Assembly: GCA_965248905.1 (NCBI GenBank)
Contig: CBDFKS010000004.1
Coordinates: 124,001-188,000 of the forward strand
DNA from: CBDFKS01 sp965248905
GTDB lineage: Bacteria > Chloroflexota > Dehalococcoidia > Lucifugimonadales > JAGWBF01
Length of the DNA: 64,000 nucleotides
Direction: 5' to 3'
Part shown: positions 9,159-17,869 of the stretch, piece by piece
Numbering within the stretch: position 1 is the stretch's first letter
Layout: the number at the start of each line of letters is the position of its first letter
The notes under the pieces: model-generated
What the model saw: the letters and a program-made list of their open reading frames with translations, nothing else
Database searches by the model: none
Told to the model about the DNA's origin: nothing
Position numbers and translations under genes: made by a program

Positions 9159-9566
9159 TTAGAAGGGTAGATCATCGGCTTCAACGCCGGCTTCCGCTGT
9201 CTGGTCAGACTCACCACCAAACTCTTCCGTCCTTGATCCAGCCCTGTCGAGGAATCTCACGTCTGTGGCAACTATTTCGTTCTCGAATCGAGTTTGTCCA
9301 TCGCGGGTCTCGTAGCTACGGCTTCTCAGTCTTCCCTCTACGTAAATCTTCTGTCCCTTGGTGAGGAACTGGTTGCAGGTCTCCGCCAGGCGACCCCAGG
9401 CGGAGACTTTAAACCACTCAGTTTCCTCTCGACTCTCTCCATCAGAGGTCGTAAACTTGCGGTTGGTGGCCACGGAAAAACTGGTAACGGCCTGCCCATT
9501 GGGCGTGTATCTCATCTCCGGGTCCCGCCCCAGATTGCCAATTACCATCATCTTGTTCATCGTCAT
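9159..9566 (-). CDS. ssb: single-stranded DNA-binding protein
   Basis: 135 residues, shorter than E. coli SSB. The OB-fold runs from MNKMMVIGNLGRDPEMRYTP to about residue 105, with EWFKVSAWGRLAE and GQKIYVEGRLRSR typical of bacterial SSB. A short acidic linker leads to the protein-interaction tip DDLPF at the C-terminus. It binds and protects ssDNA and recruits repair and replication proteins. Its ATG overlaps the stop of rpsF by 4 nt. Confidence 0.95.
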   Translation of the reverse strand: MTMNKMMVIGNLGRDPEMRYTPNGQAVTSFSVATNRKFTTSDGESREETEWFKVSAWGRLAETCNQFLTKGQKIYVEGRLRSRSYETRDGQTRFENEIVATDVRFLDRAGSRTEEFGGESDQTAEAGVEADDLPF

Positions 9567-10636
9567 GGCTCAGCCCTGCCTGATGCAGAATTTTTCGACT
9601 CGTCCGATTCATCCTCCGGTTCTTCATCTTCGGTGGTCTCCACCTCTGACGTTACCGGCTCTTCGGCTTCCGATTCCTCGTCATCGGCGGTTTCCACCTC
9701 TGACGTTACCGGCTCTTCGGCCTCCGGTTCTTCATCATCGGCGGTCTCTACTTCTGACGTTATCGGCTCCTCAGCTTCAGGCTCCTCGTCATCGGCGGTC
9801 ACCACCTCTTCAGCCTCTGGTTCCTTAGCTTCGGCGGTCTCTACTACTGCTGTTACCGGCTCTTCTGCCTCCGGTTCTTCATCATCGGCGGTCTCCACCT
9901 CTGCCGTTACCGGCTCTTCTGCCTCCGGTTCTTCATCGTCGTCGGTCTCTACTTCTGCTGTTACCGGCTCCTCGTCTTCGGCGGTCACCACCTCTGCCGT
10001 TACCGGCTCTTCCGCCTCTAGTTCCTCGTCTTCGGCGGTCTCCACCTCTGCCGTTACCGGCTCTTCCGCCTCCGGTTCCGCGACCTCGGGGGTCTCTACC
10101 GCTGCGGTTATCGGCTCTTCTGCCTCGGGTTCTTCAGCTTCGGCGGTCTCCATCGCCGCGGTTATCGGCTCTTCCGCCTGCGGTGCCGCGACCTCGACGG
10201 TCTCTACTTCTGCCGTTACCGGCTCCGCTGCTGGTTCTTCCCCAACTGCTACCGGTGCTTCTGCCGCGGGCGCCTCTTCCGTCTCGGTGGTAGCGACGGC
10301 AGGTTCAGGCCGTTTCACAGGCTTCGGGGCCTCAGATTTTACTACCAGGTATCTCAGCACGTTCTCAGAGAGCCTGAGGTGAGATTCAAGTTCTCCAGGC
10401 ACTACTCCATCGGTGCTGAACCGGTCAAGGAGGTAATTGCCTTCCTGGAATGTCTGTCCGCCTCTCCTGATAGGGTAGGCGAGCCTCCTGGTACCCCACT
10501 GTTCCTCTTGAGTATTGTCTCCACCGCTATCGGATATTATCTGCTTAATCCGTTCCCATACACTGGAGGTCTCGTCTGGAGATAGGATAGGACTTAATAC
10601 AACTACAAGCTCATAATGACGCAAATCATACTCCAC
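9563..10636 (-). CDS. rpsF: 30S ribosomal protein S6 with very long acidic repeat extension
   Basis: 357 residues, whereas S6 is normally about 95-135. Residues 1-95 are an ordinary S6 domain (LRHYELVVVLSPILS, then GTRRLAYPIRRGGQTFQEGNY and LRLSENVLRYLVVKSE). From about residue 100 to the end there is an extension of degenerate 16-19-residue repeats of the form EEPVTAEVETADDEEPEA, strongly acidic, ending ESDESKNSASGRAEP. The repeat stays in frame throughout and the overlap with ssb is kept, so the gene looks intact. The tail is probably disordered. S6 binds 16S rRNA with S18. Confidence 0.92.
   Translation of the reverse strand: MEYDLRHYELVVVLSPILSPDETSSVWERIKQIISDSGGDNTQEEQWGTRRLAYPIRRGGQTFQEGNYLLDRFSTDGVVPGELESHLRLSENVLRYLVVKSEAPKPVKRPEPAVATTETEEAPAAEAPVAVGEEPAAEPVTAEVETVEVAAPQAEEPITAAMETAEAEEPEAEEPITAAVETPEVAEPEAEEPVTAEVETAEDEELEAEEPVTAEVVTAEDEEPVTAEVETDDDEEPEAEEPVTAEVETADDEEPEAEEPVTAVVETAEAKEPEAEEVVTADDEEPEAEEPITSEVETADDEEPEAEEPVTSEVETADDEESEAEEPVTSEVETTEDEEPEDESDESKNSASGRAEP
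9590..10280 (-). repeat. degenerate tandem coding repeats in the rpsF tail
   Basis: Many units of roughly 48-57 bp, each encoding a variant of EEPVTAEVETADDEEPEA. On the plus strand the units show as recurring GTTACCGGCTCTTC and TCATCGGCGGT blocks. Unit length varies in multiples of 3, so the frame is kept. This is coding repeat DNA, not a CRISPR array. Confidence 0.85.
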
Positions 10637-10694
10637 TAATTCTCTTTACGACAAGATTATATCATCCGGATGCACCAGGCTCAACAAGCTCAAC

Positions 10695-11939
10695 TTAAGC
10701 GTCGAGCCCTGGAACGGGAAATCTCGTCGTAAGGTCCGCAACTTTCTGTTTGATGTCCACTTCCGCTCGCTCATCCCCCATATTGGAGAGCAACTGCACA
10801 ATCATTCCTGCCACCTGAGTAATCTCCGCTTCTCCAAAGCCCCTGCTGGTAACTGCGGGAGTGCCCAGTCGGAGACCACTGGTGATGCGAGGGGGCCGGG
10901 TGTCATAGGGTATGGCGTTCTTGTTTGCGACGATGTTCACTTGTTCCAAAGCCTCTTCGGCATCCTTACCACTTATGCCAAGGGGCGTGAGGTCTACCAG
11001 GATAAGATGATTGTCCGTACCCCCCGACACTACGCGAAGCCCTCCTTCAGAAAGCTCCTGGGCCAAAGAGCGCGCATTGCGCGCAACCTGCTCCTGATAA
11101 ACGACGAACTCGGGCCTCATCGCTTCTCCAAAGCACACCGCCTTTGCCGCGATGACATGCATGAACGGGCCACCCTGTGCGAAGGGGAAAACGGCCCTAT
11201 CTACATTCCGCTGAAGCTCCTCCGTACACAGGATCAGGCCTCCCCTCGGTCCTCTGAGGGTCTTCTGAGTTGTAGATGTCACCACCTGGGCGTGGGGTAA
11301 GGGTGAGGGATGAACGCCGGCGGCAATGAGACCGGCTATATGGGCCATATCCACCATCAGAGTGGCCCCTGCCATATCGGCGATCTCGCGGAATCGAGCA
11401 AAGTCTATGGTGCGAGGGTAGGCTGTGTAACCCGCTACGATGACCTTCGGCCTATGCTCCTTGGCCAGACTCTCCACTTCGTCGTAGTCTATGGTCTCGG
11501 TATCCTGCCTGACGCCATAGGCTACGAACTTGTAGAGCTTGCCAGAGAAATTCACGGGACTTCCGTGAGTCAGATGCCCTCCCTGGTCCAGCCGCATTCC
11601 CATCACCGTGTCCCCGGGCTCCAGTAAGGAGAAATAAGCAGCCATGTTGGCCTGGGCGCCACTGTGGGGTTGCACGTTAGCGTGCTCGGCATGGAACAAT
11701 GCCTTAGCTCTATCCATGGCCAGACGCTCCACCACATCCACATACTGGCAGCCGCCGTAATATCTTTTGCCAGGGTAGCCTTCGGCGTACTTGTTATTCA
11801 TCACCGTGGCCTGGGCGTCCAACACATTGCGGCTGGCATAGTTCTCGGAGGCGATCAACACGATACTGTTCCGCTGACGCTCATTCTCATTCTGTATAGC
11901 CTGAGCAACCTCGGGGTCTCGTTCTGCCAGGGTGGCCAT
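10695..11939 (-). CDS. glyA: serine hydroxymethyltransferase
   Basis: 414 residues from the ATG at 11939, which has AAGGGAG just upstream; the ATG at 11957 would lie upstream of that site. It interconverts serine and glycine with tetrahydrofolate, supplying one-carbon units. The PLP lysine lies in TSTTQKTLRGPRGG near residue 225. Other family motifs are ENYASRNVLDAQ, EGYPGKRYYGGC and NVQPHSGAQANMA. Length is normal. It stands alone between the rpsF operon and the divergent nfeD-like gene. Confidence 0.95.
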   Translation of the reverse strand: MATLAERDPEVAQAIQNENERQRNSIVLIASENYASRNVLDAQATVMNNKYAEGYPGKRYYGGCQYVDVVERLAMDRAKALFHAEHANVQPHSGAQANMAAYFSLLEPGDTVMGMRLDQGGHLTHGSPVNFSGKLYKFVAYGVRQDTETIDYDEVESLAKEHRPKVIVAGYTAYPRTIDFARFREIADMAGATLMVDMAHIAGLIAAGVHPSPLPHAQVVTSTTQKTLRGPRGGLILCTEELQRNVDRAVFPFAQGGPFMHVIAAKAVCFGEAMRPEFVVYQEQVARNARSLAQELSEGGLRVVSGGTDNHLILVDLTPLGISGKDAEEALEQVNIVANKNAIPYDTRPPRITSGLRLGTPAVTSRGFGEAEITQVAGMIVQLLSNMGDERAEVDIKQKVADLTTRFPVPGLDA

Positions 11940-12273
11940 GGTTCTCCCTTCCCACATCCATCCGATGTCTCCGCCCAGAGCTCTGGTCCTTCGTAGCCAT
12001 TATGGGCTACGGGAGGCCGTGACCTTCTAAGGAACGGTGGATGAGCTACATCTTTAGCCTGAACTACGAGGGGTAGTGTAAACTCCCCATATAGCGGTGT
12101 CAACGAGAGCGGAAGTCGAGCCCGACTACGCACTTATAGCGTTAATATTGGGACCATAGCAAAAGTCGGCAGACCCTGGGGTTCGGCTGAGTCGCTCAAA
12201 GTTGACAACGTTACCCAGGGAGGTAATGATGGAAATAGAGGAAGTAGCCATCGACTCGTCTCGCTGAATTACA
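11940..12273. other. divergent intergenic region between glyA and the NfeD-like gene
   Basis: About 330 bp with no credible gene. It must hold the promoters of both flanking genes. A short hairpin GTAGCCATTATGGGCTAC lies near 11993-12010 in the glyA leader. I found no pattern I can match to a known riboswitch class. Confidence 0.4.
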
Positions 12274-13644
12274 ATGTTCAAACTGACTACGATGAGAAAA
12301 ACCGGGCCATTCCGTCGGATTTTCCTTTTGGTCTTCATGGCAATGATAGCCTTAGGGCTGGCCGGGACTGCCCTCGCCCAGGAACGCCACGCGCTGGTCG
12401 CGGAGGTAGATGGGATAATTAACCCGGTGACTCAGAGATACATCGAGCGGGCTATCAAGCGAGGAGAGGATGACGGAGCTGAGGTGGTAATCATCAAGCT
12501 GGATACTCCGGGGGGCCTGCTGAGCTCAACCAGAAAGATTGTGGAAGCGCTACTTAAGGCCGATGTTCCTACCGCCGTGTACGTATTCCCGTCGGGTGCT
12601 CAAGCCGCTTCGGCGGGCACATTTGTAACGGCCGCAGCCAACTTCGCGGTCATGTCTCCAGGCACTAACATCGGTGCAGCAGCCCCGGTCTCTTCGGGAG
12701 GGGAGGACATCCCTGACACACTCAAAAGTAAGGTAGTGGAGGATACCACCGCCCTTATGAGGAGCATATCCAAGGTACGCAACCGAAACACTGAGGCGCT
12801 GGAGGACACTGTCACCGAGCCCAACCCCAGGGCCTACGACGCCCAACAAGCGGTTGATCTGAACGTGGTGAACTTCATTGCGCGGAACGTAGACGATTTG
12901 CTGCAGCAGCTGGATGGACAGACGGTGGAGACGGCATCGGGTCCCAGGACCCTCAGCACACAGGGACTCGCCCTCCGAGAGATTAACATGAGCTTCATCG
13001 AGAAGTTCCTATTTTTCCTGGCCGACCCCAACGTCTCCTTTCTGCTTCTTTCGCTGGGAGGGCTGGCAATTGTAGTAGAGCTATTCAATCCGGGTCTCAT
13101 CGTTCCAGGAGTGGTGGGAGTAATCCTCCTGATCCTGGCATTCCTGAGTCTCGGAAATTTGCCGGTGAACTGGGCTGCGGTGGGCTTTATCCTTTTTGCG
13201 GCAGCGCTATTGGTAGCGGAGATATTCGTGTCAGGTTTCGGTATTCTAGGCATAGGAGCCATAATAAGCTTCGTGTTTGGCGGACTGTTGCTGTTCTCCA
13301 GCTTTGGCACGCCTTCACCAACGGTGCCATCGATGCGGGTCAACCTGTGGGTTCTGGTCCCCTTCGTAGTGGCAATCAGCCTGTTCGGGGTCTGGTTCCT
13401 TCGCACAACCGCCCAGTCAAGACGCGAGGGAAGACTACCAAAGCCGGCCATGTCACCATTAATAGGAGCTACAGGCGTAGCCACCACGGACCTGGATCCC
13501 AGGGGCACGGTGCAAGTGGCGAACGAAGTGTGGACAGCGATAACCGAAGATGGTACTGTTATCAAGTCAGGCGAGAAAGTCAGGGTAATTGCCGTAGAGG
13601 GAACCACATTGACGGTGTCCAGAGTCCAAGAGACGGCAGCGTAG
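12274..13644 (+). CDS. NfeD-family membrane-bound serine protease (ClpP class)
   Basis: 456 residues; ATG at 12274, with an internal ATG at 12292 also possible. A signal peptide ends near ALAQ. A ClpP/SppA-like domain follows (KLDTPGGLLSSTRKI, then FPSGAQAASAGTFVTAAA with the likely catalytic serine). Next comes a membrane region of about four helices (residues ~245-375) and a C-terminal NfeD OB-like domain with GATGVATTDLDPRGTVQV. Long NfeD proteins usually pair with an SPFH/stomatin partner, and that gene follows 32 bp downstream. They are thought to work in membrane quality control. Confidence 0.88.
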   Translation: MFKLTTMRKTGPFRRIFLLVFMAMIALGLAGTALAQERHALVAEVDGIINPVTQRYIERAIKRGEDDGAEVVIIKLDTPGGLLSSTRKIVEALLKADVPTAVYVFPSGAQAASAGTFVTAAANFAVMSPGTNIGAAAPVSSGGEDIPDTLKSKVVEDTTALMRSISKVRNRNTEALEDTVTEPNPRAYDAQQAVDLNVVNFIARNVDDLLQQLDGQTVETASGPRTLSTQGLALREINMSFIEKFLFFLADPNVSFLLLSLGGLAIVVELFNPGLIVPGVVGVILLILAFLSLGNLPVNWAAVGFILFAAALLVAEIFVSGFGILGIGAIISFVFGGLLLFSSFGTPSPTVPSMRVNLWVLVPFVVAISLFGVWFLRTTAQSRREGRLPKPAMSPLIGATGVATTDLDPRGTVQVANEVWTAITEDGTVIKSGEKVRVIAVEGTTLTVSRVQETAA

Positions 13645-13676
13645 TCCCATCCCAAACGGTATCTCAGGAGGTTGAT

Positions 13677-14540
13677 ATGGCTGTAGGAATTGTGCTTGTA
13701 AAGCAGTACGAAAAGATGGTGGTGCTTAAGTGGGGCGCCTTGAACCGGGTCTCCAGCGCCGGGTTTCGCTTTCTAGTGCCGGTCATGGAGAACGGCCGTA
13801 TTGTGGACCTTCGGGAACGGGTACGGCGTGTGCCGACCCAGAAATATATAACAAGCGACAACGTGGTAGTAGACATGGACTTCGTGATCTACTTCCGGAT
13901 CGTACCGGAAGAGGCCGAGAAGGCCGTGCTGAGCGTTGAAAACGTGGAGTCAGCGGTGATAAACCTTGCCGTGGCAAGCCTGAGGGCCGTAATTGGAGCT
14001 ACGACTCTGGCTTCGGCGCTGTCCGAACGAGAAAAGATCCGGGACACACTCCAGGTAAGGTTGGACGAGGTCACCGGACGCTGGGGAGTGAAGGTGAGTC
14101 AGGTGGAGATAAACGAGGTGGACCCACCACCAGGTGTCAAAGCCGCCATGGAGCGAGAAAAATCGGCAGAGGCCATAAAGACCGCGGATATTACCGAATC
14201 CGAGGGCCAGCGCCAGGCGGAGATCAACCGGGCGGAGGGAGACAAGCAGGCGGCCATCCTCAAGGCAGAAGGACTGAGGCAATCAGAGATATTGCAGGCC
14301 GAAGGCGACCAACAGGCGGCAGTCCTCAGGGCCGAAGGGTTCAGCATAGCGTTGGACAAGATTTACCAGGTCGCAAACACCGTGGACGTAAAGACCATGA
14401 GTCTTCAGTATTTCGAGACCTTGAAGTCTTTAGGCAGCAGCCCATCCACCAAGTTCATATTCCCCATGGAGTTCACCTCCATGTTGCAGCCCTTCCTGGG
14501 TCTGGGAGGAAATAGGAACCAGGACGACAACAAATCGTAG
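13677..14540 (+). CDS. SPFH/band 7 (stomatin/prohibitin-like) protein
   Basis: 287 residues from the ATG at 13677, which has AGGAGG 4 nt upstream; the frame is open further upstream but overlaps the NfeD gene. Residues about 20-170 form the SPFH domain (FRFLVPVMENGRIVDLRERVRRVP, YITSDNVVVDMDFVIYFRI, then ALSEREKIRDTLQ). A long charged coiled coil with repeated QAAILKAEGLRQSEILQAEG units follows, ending in a hydrophobic tail. There is no classical N-terminal TM helix. It forms an operon with the NfeD-like protease and probably scaffolds it at the membrane. Confidence 0.88.
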   Translation: MAVGIVLVKQYEKMVVLKWGALNRVSSAGFRFLVPVMENGRIVDLRERVRRVPTQKYITSDNVVVDMDFVIYFRIVPEEAEKAVLSVENVESAVINLAVASLRAVIGATTLASALSEREKIRDTLQVRLDEVTGRWGVKVSQVEINEVDPPPGVKAAMEREKSAEAIKTADITESEGQRQAEINRAEGDKQAAILKAEGLRQSEILQAEGDQQAAVLRAEGFSIALDKIYQVANTVDVKTMSLQYFETLKSLGSSPSTKFIFPMEFTSMLQPFLGLGGNRNQDDNKS

Positions 14541-14577
14541 ATAGACATGAGCAGATCAGCAGACGGCTCGGTCAGCT

Positions 14578-14609
14578 ACGTATGGGCGATGCGTGCATCG
14601 CCCATACGT
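14578..14609. terminator. bidirectional hairpin terminator
   Basis: A perfect inverted repeat with 15-bp arms (ACGTATGGGCGATGC and its complement) around a 2-nt centre lies between the convergent SPFH and hpf genes. A T-rich stretch (GTTTTTTG) follows on the plus strand near 14622. It fits a terminator serving both genes. Confidence 0.65.
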
Positions 14610-14635
14610 CGTTAGATACCAGTTTTTTGCCCAGG

Positions 14636-15223
14636 CTAGAGGGGCTCGGGCTGAATGAGGCCGTAATCGCCGTCCAGCCGGCTGTACAGAAGGCTGTACT
14701 GATCGTTCTCGCTGTTCAAGAAAAGAAAGAAAGCGTGGCCCAATAGCTCCATCTGAAAAGTAGCCTCGTTCAGGGTCATTGGCTTCATGGGGAACCGCTT
14801 TACGCGCACCACCTTGCCATCTACCGCCTCTAGCTCCTCGTCGGCGGGCTCCTCCTCTACGACAGCATCGGCTGCCTCCACGCTGCTCAAAGAGACGACC
14901 TTGCCGGTTTTCTTGCTTCTGTAAACCTTACCTTTGTACCGCTCTATCCGGCGGTCCATGACCTGTATTACCGAGTCAACTGCTGTCGTGGCACTGGCGC
15001 CCCGCTCCTCGCCCCTAAGCACGGTCCCATCGATGTCTAAAGTGGCTTGGGCCACTATTCTTTGGTCTTGAGCCTTGGCATTCCCTTTTACCAACTCAAT
15101 TTTGGCCAAAGTAATGTTTGGGAGATGGCGACTCAAGCGATCGAATTTCCTGGATATATCCGATCGCGTTTTCTCACTGAGTTCCAGGTTCCTGCCAACT
15201 ATCTGGAGCTCCAAACTGGACAC
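14636..15223 (-). CDS. hpf: ribosome hibernation promoting factor, long form
   Basis: 195 residues, matching long-form HPF. The N-terminal S30AE domain (about 1-100) starts ELQIVGRNLELSEKTRSDIS. An acidic linker follows (EEEPADEELEAVDG). The C-terminal dimerisation domain starts RVKRFPMKPMTLNEATFQME and ends NDQYSLLYSRLDGDYGLI, as in Gram-positive-type HPF that joins 70S ribosomes into 100S dimers. A strong GGAGGTGTCC site precedes the ATG. Usually induced in stationary phase. Confidence 0.93.
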   Translation of the reverse strand: MSSLELQIVGRNLELSEKTRSDISRKFDRLSRHLPNITLAKIELVKGNAKAQDQRIVAQATLDIDGTVLRGEERGASATTAVDSVIQVMDRRIERYKGKVYRSKKTGKVVSLSSVEAADAVVEEEPADEELEAVDGKVVRVKRFPMKPMTLNEATFQMELLGHAFFLFLNSENDQYSLLYSRLDGDYGLIQPEPL

Positions 15224-15297
15224 CTCCTCGCAGGATATCTTAATTTAATTGTAAGATGCCCCAGCACCATGGGCAAGGTGGGATACACTTGTTAAGT

Positions 15298-15945
15298 TTA
15301 GGATGTTGAATCAGTTTGCGGCTTGGGGACCACTATGTACCCTTCCTCCGCTATACCGAGGCTATTGGTGCGCTGCGTGCTATGGAGACAGGCGGTGTAG
15401 GCTGCCAGTATGGCGTCGCATCCATCGTGATTGAGCCCATCTATGTAAGGCTCCATACCATTTACCAGGGGAGACAATCTCGCCTTTAGATAGTCCATTC
15501 CTTGGACCGTGTTCTTGGGCGGTATCTTATCGCCAAAAATAATGACCTTGGTGGCGTAAGGATATACCTCGATAACTTCGAACCCTTTATTCGCCAGCTC
15601 CCGAGAAAGCTCAATCCCTCTGTAAATCAGTCCCTTAATAATTGAGCGCTTCGTGGTGAAGAAGCATCCGATGCCCATCCGAGCCAACTCCTGTTCACAG
15701 GTACGCCCTTTTTGTTCGAGGGTCTGCTCGCATTGATGGTCTTCCTCAAGACAGTCCAGTCCCAGCGGATACGACAGCGGCGCATCGATTGCAACCAGTG
15801 ACGGCGCGTGAATGTCCAGAAACCTGTGCAACTCGTCGAAAGTGCTAAAGTAGTCCAGGTGGGAGAGCCTGGCGTCTCCATCAATAAGTGCGTAAAAACT
15901 GGGTTTCTTGGAAGAGGCGCTGAGGTCGATGCCCAAGAATGACAT
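15298..15945 (-). CDS. DUF429 family protein
   Basis: 215 residues from the ATG at 15945, with GAGGAG about 10 nt upstream. Open frame continues to 16059 but the extra N-terminus looks non-coding. The start FLGIDLSASSKK and internal VAIDAPLSYP are DUF429 hallmarks and recall an RNase H/actin-like nuclease or ATPase fold with conserved aspartates. Late motifs are EVYPYATKVIIFGDK and HDGCDAILAAYTA. Function of the family is not established. It lies between hpf and meaB on the same strand. Confidence 0.75.
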   Translation of the reverse strand: MSFLGIDLSASSKKPSFYALIDGDARLSHLDYFSTFDELHRFLDIHAPSLVAIDAPLSYPLGLDCLEEDHQCEQTLEQKGRTCEQELARMGIGCFFTTKRSIIKGLIYRGIELSRELANKGFEVIEVYPYATKVIIFGDKIPPKNTVQGMDYLKARLSPLVNGMEPYIDGLNHDGCDAILAAYTACLHSTQRTNSLGIAEEGYIVVPKPQTDSTS

Positions 15946-16073
15946 GGAATATCCACTCCTCAAACCAAGTAAGAAACAGCGTAACGGCACTGGAGTCGAA
16001 AACCGAATTCGGGACTCTGTAACTACACAGCGAGGGTGAGCATCGCCCAGTCCACACAATGGAAAACGGAGTT

Positions 16074-17054
16074 TTATCCGGCTTTTAAGACGTCAACGGA
16101 TGGCCTAACTGTAAGGGAGAGATCGCCTTCCAGGAGCCTCAACGCAGCGGAATAGGGCTCCATCTCACCCTTTTTAACTTCCTCAAGGGCATGACTCAAT
16201 GTGGGATCATCGGATATTAGCCGCCTCAGCCGTCGACTTAACTCTTGAACGATGGTCTCCAGGAACTCCTCGCTTCTCCGGCTTTCCCGACGTTGTTCCA
16301 ACAAAGAAGCGGCTTTCAAATACTCCCTGTGTCGCTGGATATTCTCGTAGAGCGCATCCACACCTTCGTTTTTGTGGGCCACGGTAGTCAACACCGGAGG
16401 GGTCCAGTCATGGGATTCGATGGACATCTTAAGCATGGTGGTGATGGCCACCACCAGTTGGTCTGCTCCCTCCTTGTCGGCTTTATTGACCACGTAGATA
16501 TCCGCAATCTCCATGAGGCCGGCTTTGAGGGTCTGGATAATATCTCCCGCTTCCGGCATAAGGGTAACGACAACCGTGTCCGCTACTCCCATGATCCCCA
16601 ACTCGGTCTGGCCCACACCCACAGTCTCCACCATAACTATGTCTTTTCCGGAAGCATCCAATAGGTGCACGGCGGCGCGAATAGACCTGGGCAAGCCGCC
16701 CGGGTTGTCCCTTGTCGCCATGCTCCTGATGAACACACCGGGATCCAGATAATGGTGCTGCATCCGAATCCTGTCACCCAAGAATGCGCCGCCGGAGTAT
16801 GGGCTCGTAGGGTCTACGGCAATAATGCCAACTGAGAGTCCCTGGCTGCGCATCACCTCTGCCATGCGGTCCACCAGAGTGCTTTTCCCTACGCCGGGTG
16901 AACCGGTGACCCCGATGCAGTATGCCTTGCCCGTATGGGGGTAGACCTGCTCCATGACTTTGGCGACGCTGGAGTCACCCCTTTCGACGAGGGAAATGAG
17001 GCGGGAAAGGGCCCGCTGATCGCCGGAAAGAAGCTTTTTAACAGTGTCATCCAT
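16074..17054 (-). CDS. meaB: MeaB/ArgK-type G3E GTPase, methylmalonyl-CoA mutase chaperone
   Basis: 326 residues, the normal length. The Walker A is GSPGVGKSTLVDRM near residue 51, followed by the switch region VDPTSPYSGGAFLGDRIRM. The G3 region is VETVGVGQTE and the G4 motif is NKAD near residue 192. MeaB loads and protects adenosylcobalamin on methylmalonyl-CoA mutase. The mutase itself is not in this window. Nearby acyl-CoA dehydrogenases make an acyl-CoA catabolic setting plausible. Confidence 0.9.
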   Translation of the reverse strand: MDDTVKKLLSGDQRALSRLISLVERGDSSVAKVMEQVYPHTGKAYCIGVTGSPGVGKSTLVDRMAEVMRSQGLSVGIIAVDPTSPYSGGAFLGDRIRMQHHYLDPGVFIRSMATRDNPGGLPRSIRAAVHLLDASGKDIVMVETVGVGQTELGIMGVADTVVVTLMPEAGDIIQTLKAGLMEIADIYVVNKADKEGADQLVVAITTMLKMSIESHDWTPPVLTTVAHKNEGVDALYENIQRHREYLKAASLLEQRRESRRSEEFLETIVQELSRRLRRLISDDPTLSHALEEVKKGEMEPYSAALRLLEGDLSLTVRPSVDVLKAG

Positions 17055-17404
17055 GGAGAATGGCCTCTGAAAATTGGAAACGTTAGAGGAAACTCTATCA
17101 CCTCTCTGGAGTTACGGTCAAGGAAGTATTTTCGTCCGCAGTACTTTATGATTCTTCTTCCGAGGCATGGGTTTTCAGCTCACCAGGAGCTCGCCGAAGG
17201 GCGCCGCGATGGTTCGACAACCCTTCGGATTTGCTCAGGATGTAGCTCACCAGGAACGTTAGTTTCCTCCCACCTCGGATAATCAAAAGACACCTGCCTT
17301 GCCAGGCTATAGCTATTGACTCTTACAAAGGGCCTATGCTACAGTTGACATATATTATCGAATAAATCGGCGAAGGCCGTTGGTATTGTGAAAGGAGTAC
17401 TCGA
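17055..17404. other. intergenic region with a small repeat
   Basis: 350 bp with no credible gene. It holds a direct repeat AGCTCACCAGGA (near 17178 and 17243) and an inverted pair CCGAAGGG (17194-17201) / CCCTTCGG (17221-17228). This resembles the TTCGACA...CTCAGGAT dispersed repeats seen in Chloroflexota genomes. The 3' part is A+T-rich and contains TTGACA at 17345, so a promoter for the IscA-like gene is likely there. Confidence 0.4.
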
Positions 17405-17758
17405 ATGCTCGAAGTCACCTCCCCTGCGCTGGAGAAGCTGAAAGAGGTCATGCAAGAACAGGGAGAAGATAATGCAGGTTTGCGGGTAATAGCGGTCCCT
17501 GGTGAGAATGGCGGCGTTCAGTATATGATGACCATGGAGAAAGAGACGCAGAAGGATGACACGGTTCTAGACATGGAAGGCGTCCAGTTCTTGATGGACT
17601 CCGACAGTGCTCCCTTCCTTGAAGAAGCGACAATAGACTATGTGGAAGACCTGACGAGGGTCGGGTTTGTAATCAACAACCCGATGTATGCCGGAGGCGG
17701 CTGCGGATGTGGCAACGGTAGCTGTGGATGCGGTAGCGGAGGCTGCGGCAGCCACTAG
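17405..17758 (+). CDS. HesB/IscA-like protein with glycine-cysteine tail
   Basis: 117 residues with GAAAGGAG before the ATG. The fold is that of A-type Fe-S carriers (SPALEKLKEVMQEQGEDNAGLRV at the start, then VGFVINNP). The C-terminus holds the usual CGCG pair followed by an extra cysteine- and glycine-rich tail (GNGSCGCGSGGCGSH). The first conserved cysteine of IscA, normally in a GGCSGFQY-type segment, is missing: here the segment reads GENGGVQYMM. So it may bind metal or a cluster in a different way, or be an IscA-like protein of other function. Single gene with its own terminator. Confidence 0.75.
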   Translation: MLEVTSPALEKLKEVMQEQGEDNAGLRVIAVPGENGGVQYMMTMEKETQKDDTVLDMEGVQFLMDSDSAPFLEEATIDYVEDLTRVGFVINNPMYAGGGCGCGNGSCGCGSGGCGSH

Positions 17759-17805
17759 TCCGAACAGTCACCAACGCAGGGATTATCCTGTGCTAAGAGA
17801 TCAAT

Positions 17806-17830
17806 AAGGCCCCGACACGTCGGGGCCTTT
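17806..17830 (+). terminator. rho-independent terminator
   Basis: AAGGCCCCGA-CACG-TCGGGGCCTT stem-loop followed by TTT, 48 bp after the IscA-like gene and 40 bp before the LLM oxidoreductase start. Stem of about 10 bp, very G+C-rich. Confidence 0.85.
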
Positions 17831-17869
17831 GTACGATACAATTCAGACAGCCGCTAAAGGAGACCAGCC

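Noticed and set aside
9590..10280. Possible CRISPR array
   Set aside because: Units are contiguous, degenerate, in multiples of 3 and encode the S6 tail; there are no unique spacers.
9294..10382. Serine-rich 362-residue open frame on plus opposite rpsF
   Set aside because: It is the antisense of the ssb and rpsF repeat region; repeats leave the opposite strand open. The S6 and SSB domains on minus are clear.
11940..12273. Riboswitch in the glyA leader
   Set aside because: Only one short hairpin is visible and nothing matches the conserved cores of glycine, THF, ZTP or SAM riboswitches that I can recall.
13347..13676. N-terminal extension of the SPFH protein
   Set aside because: The frame is open but lies inside the NfeD gene and reads as shadow; a strong AGGAGG site precedes the ATG at 13677.
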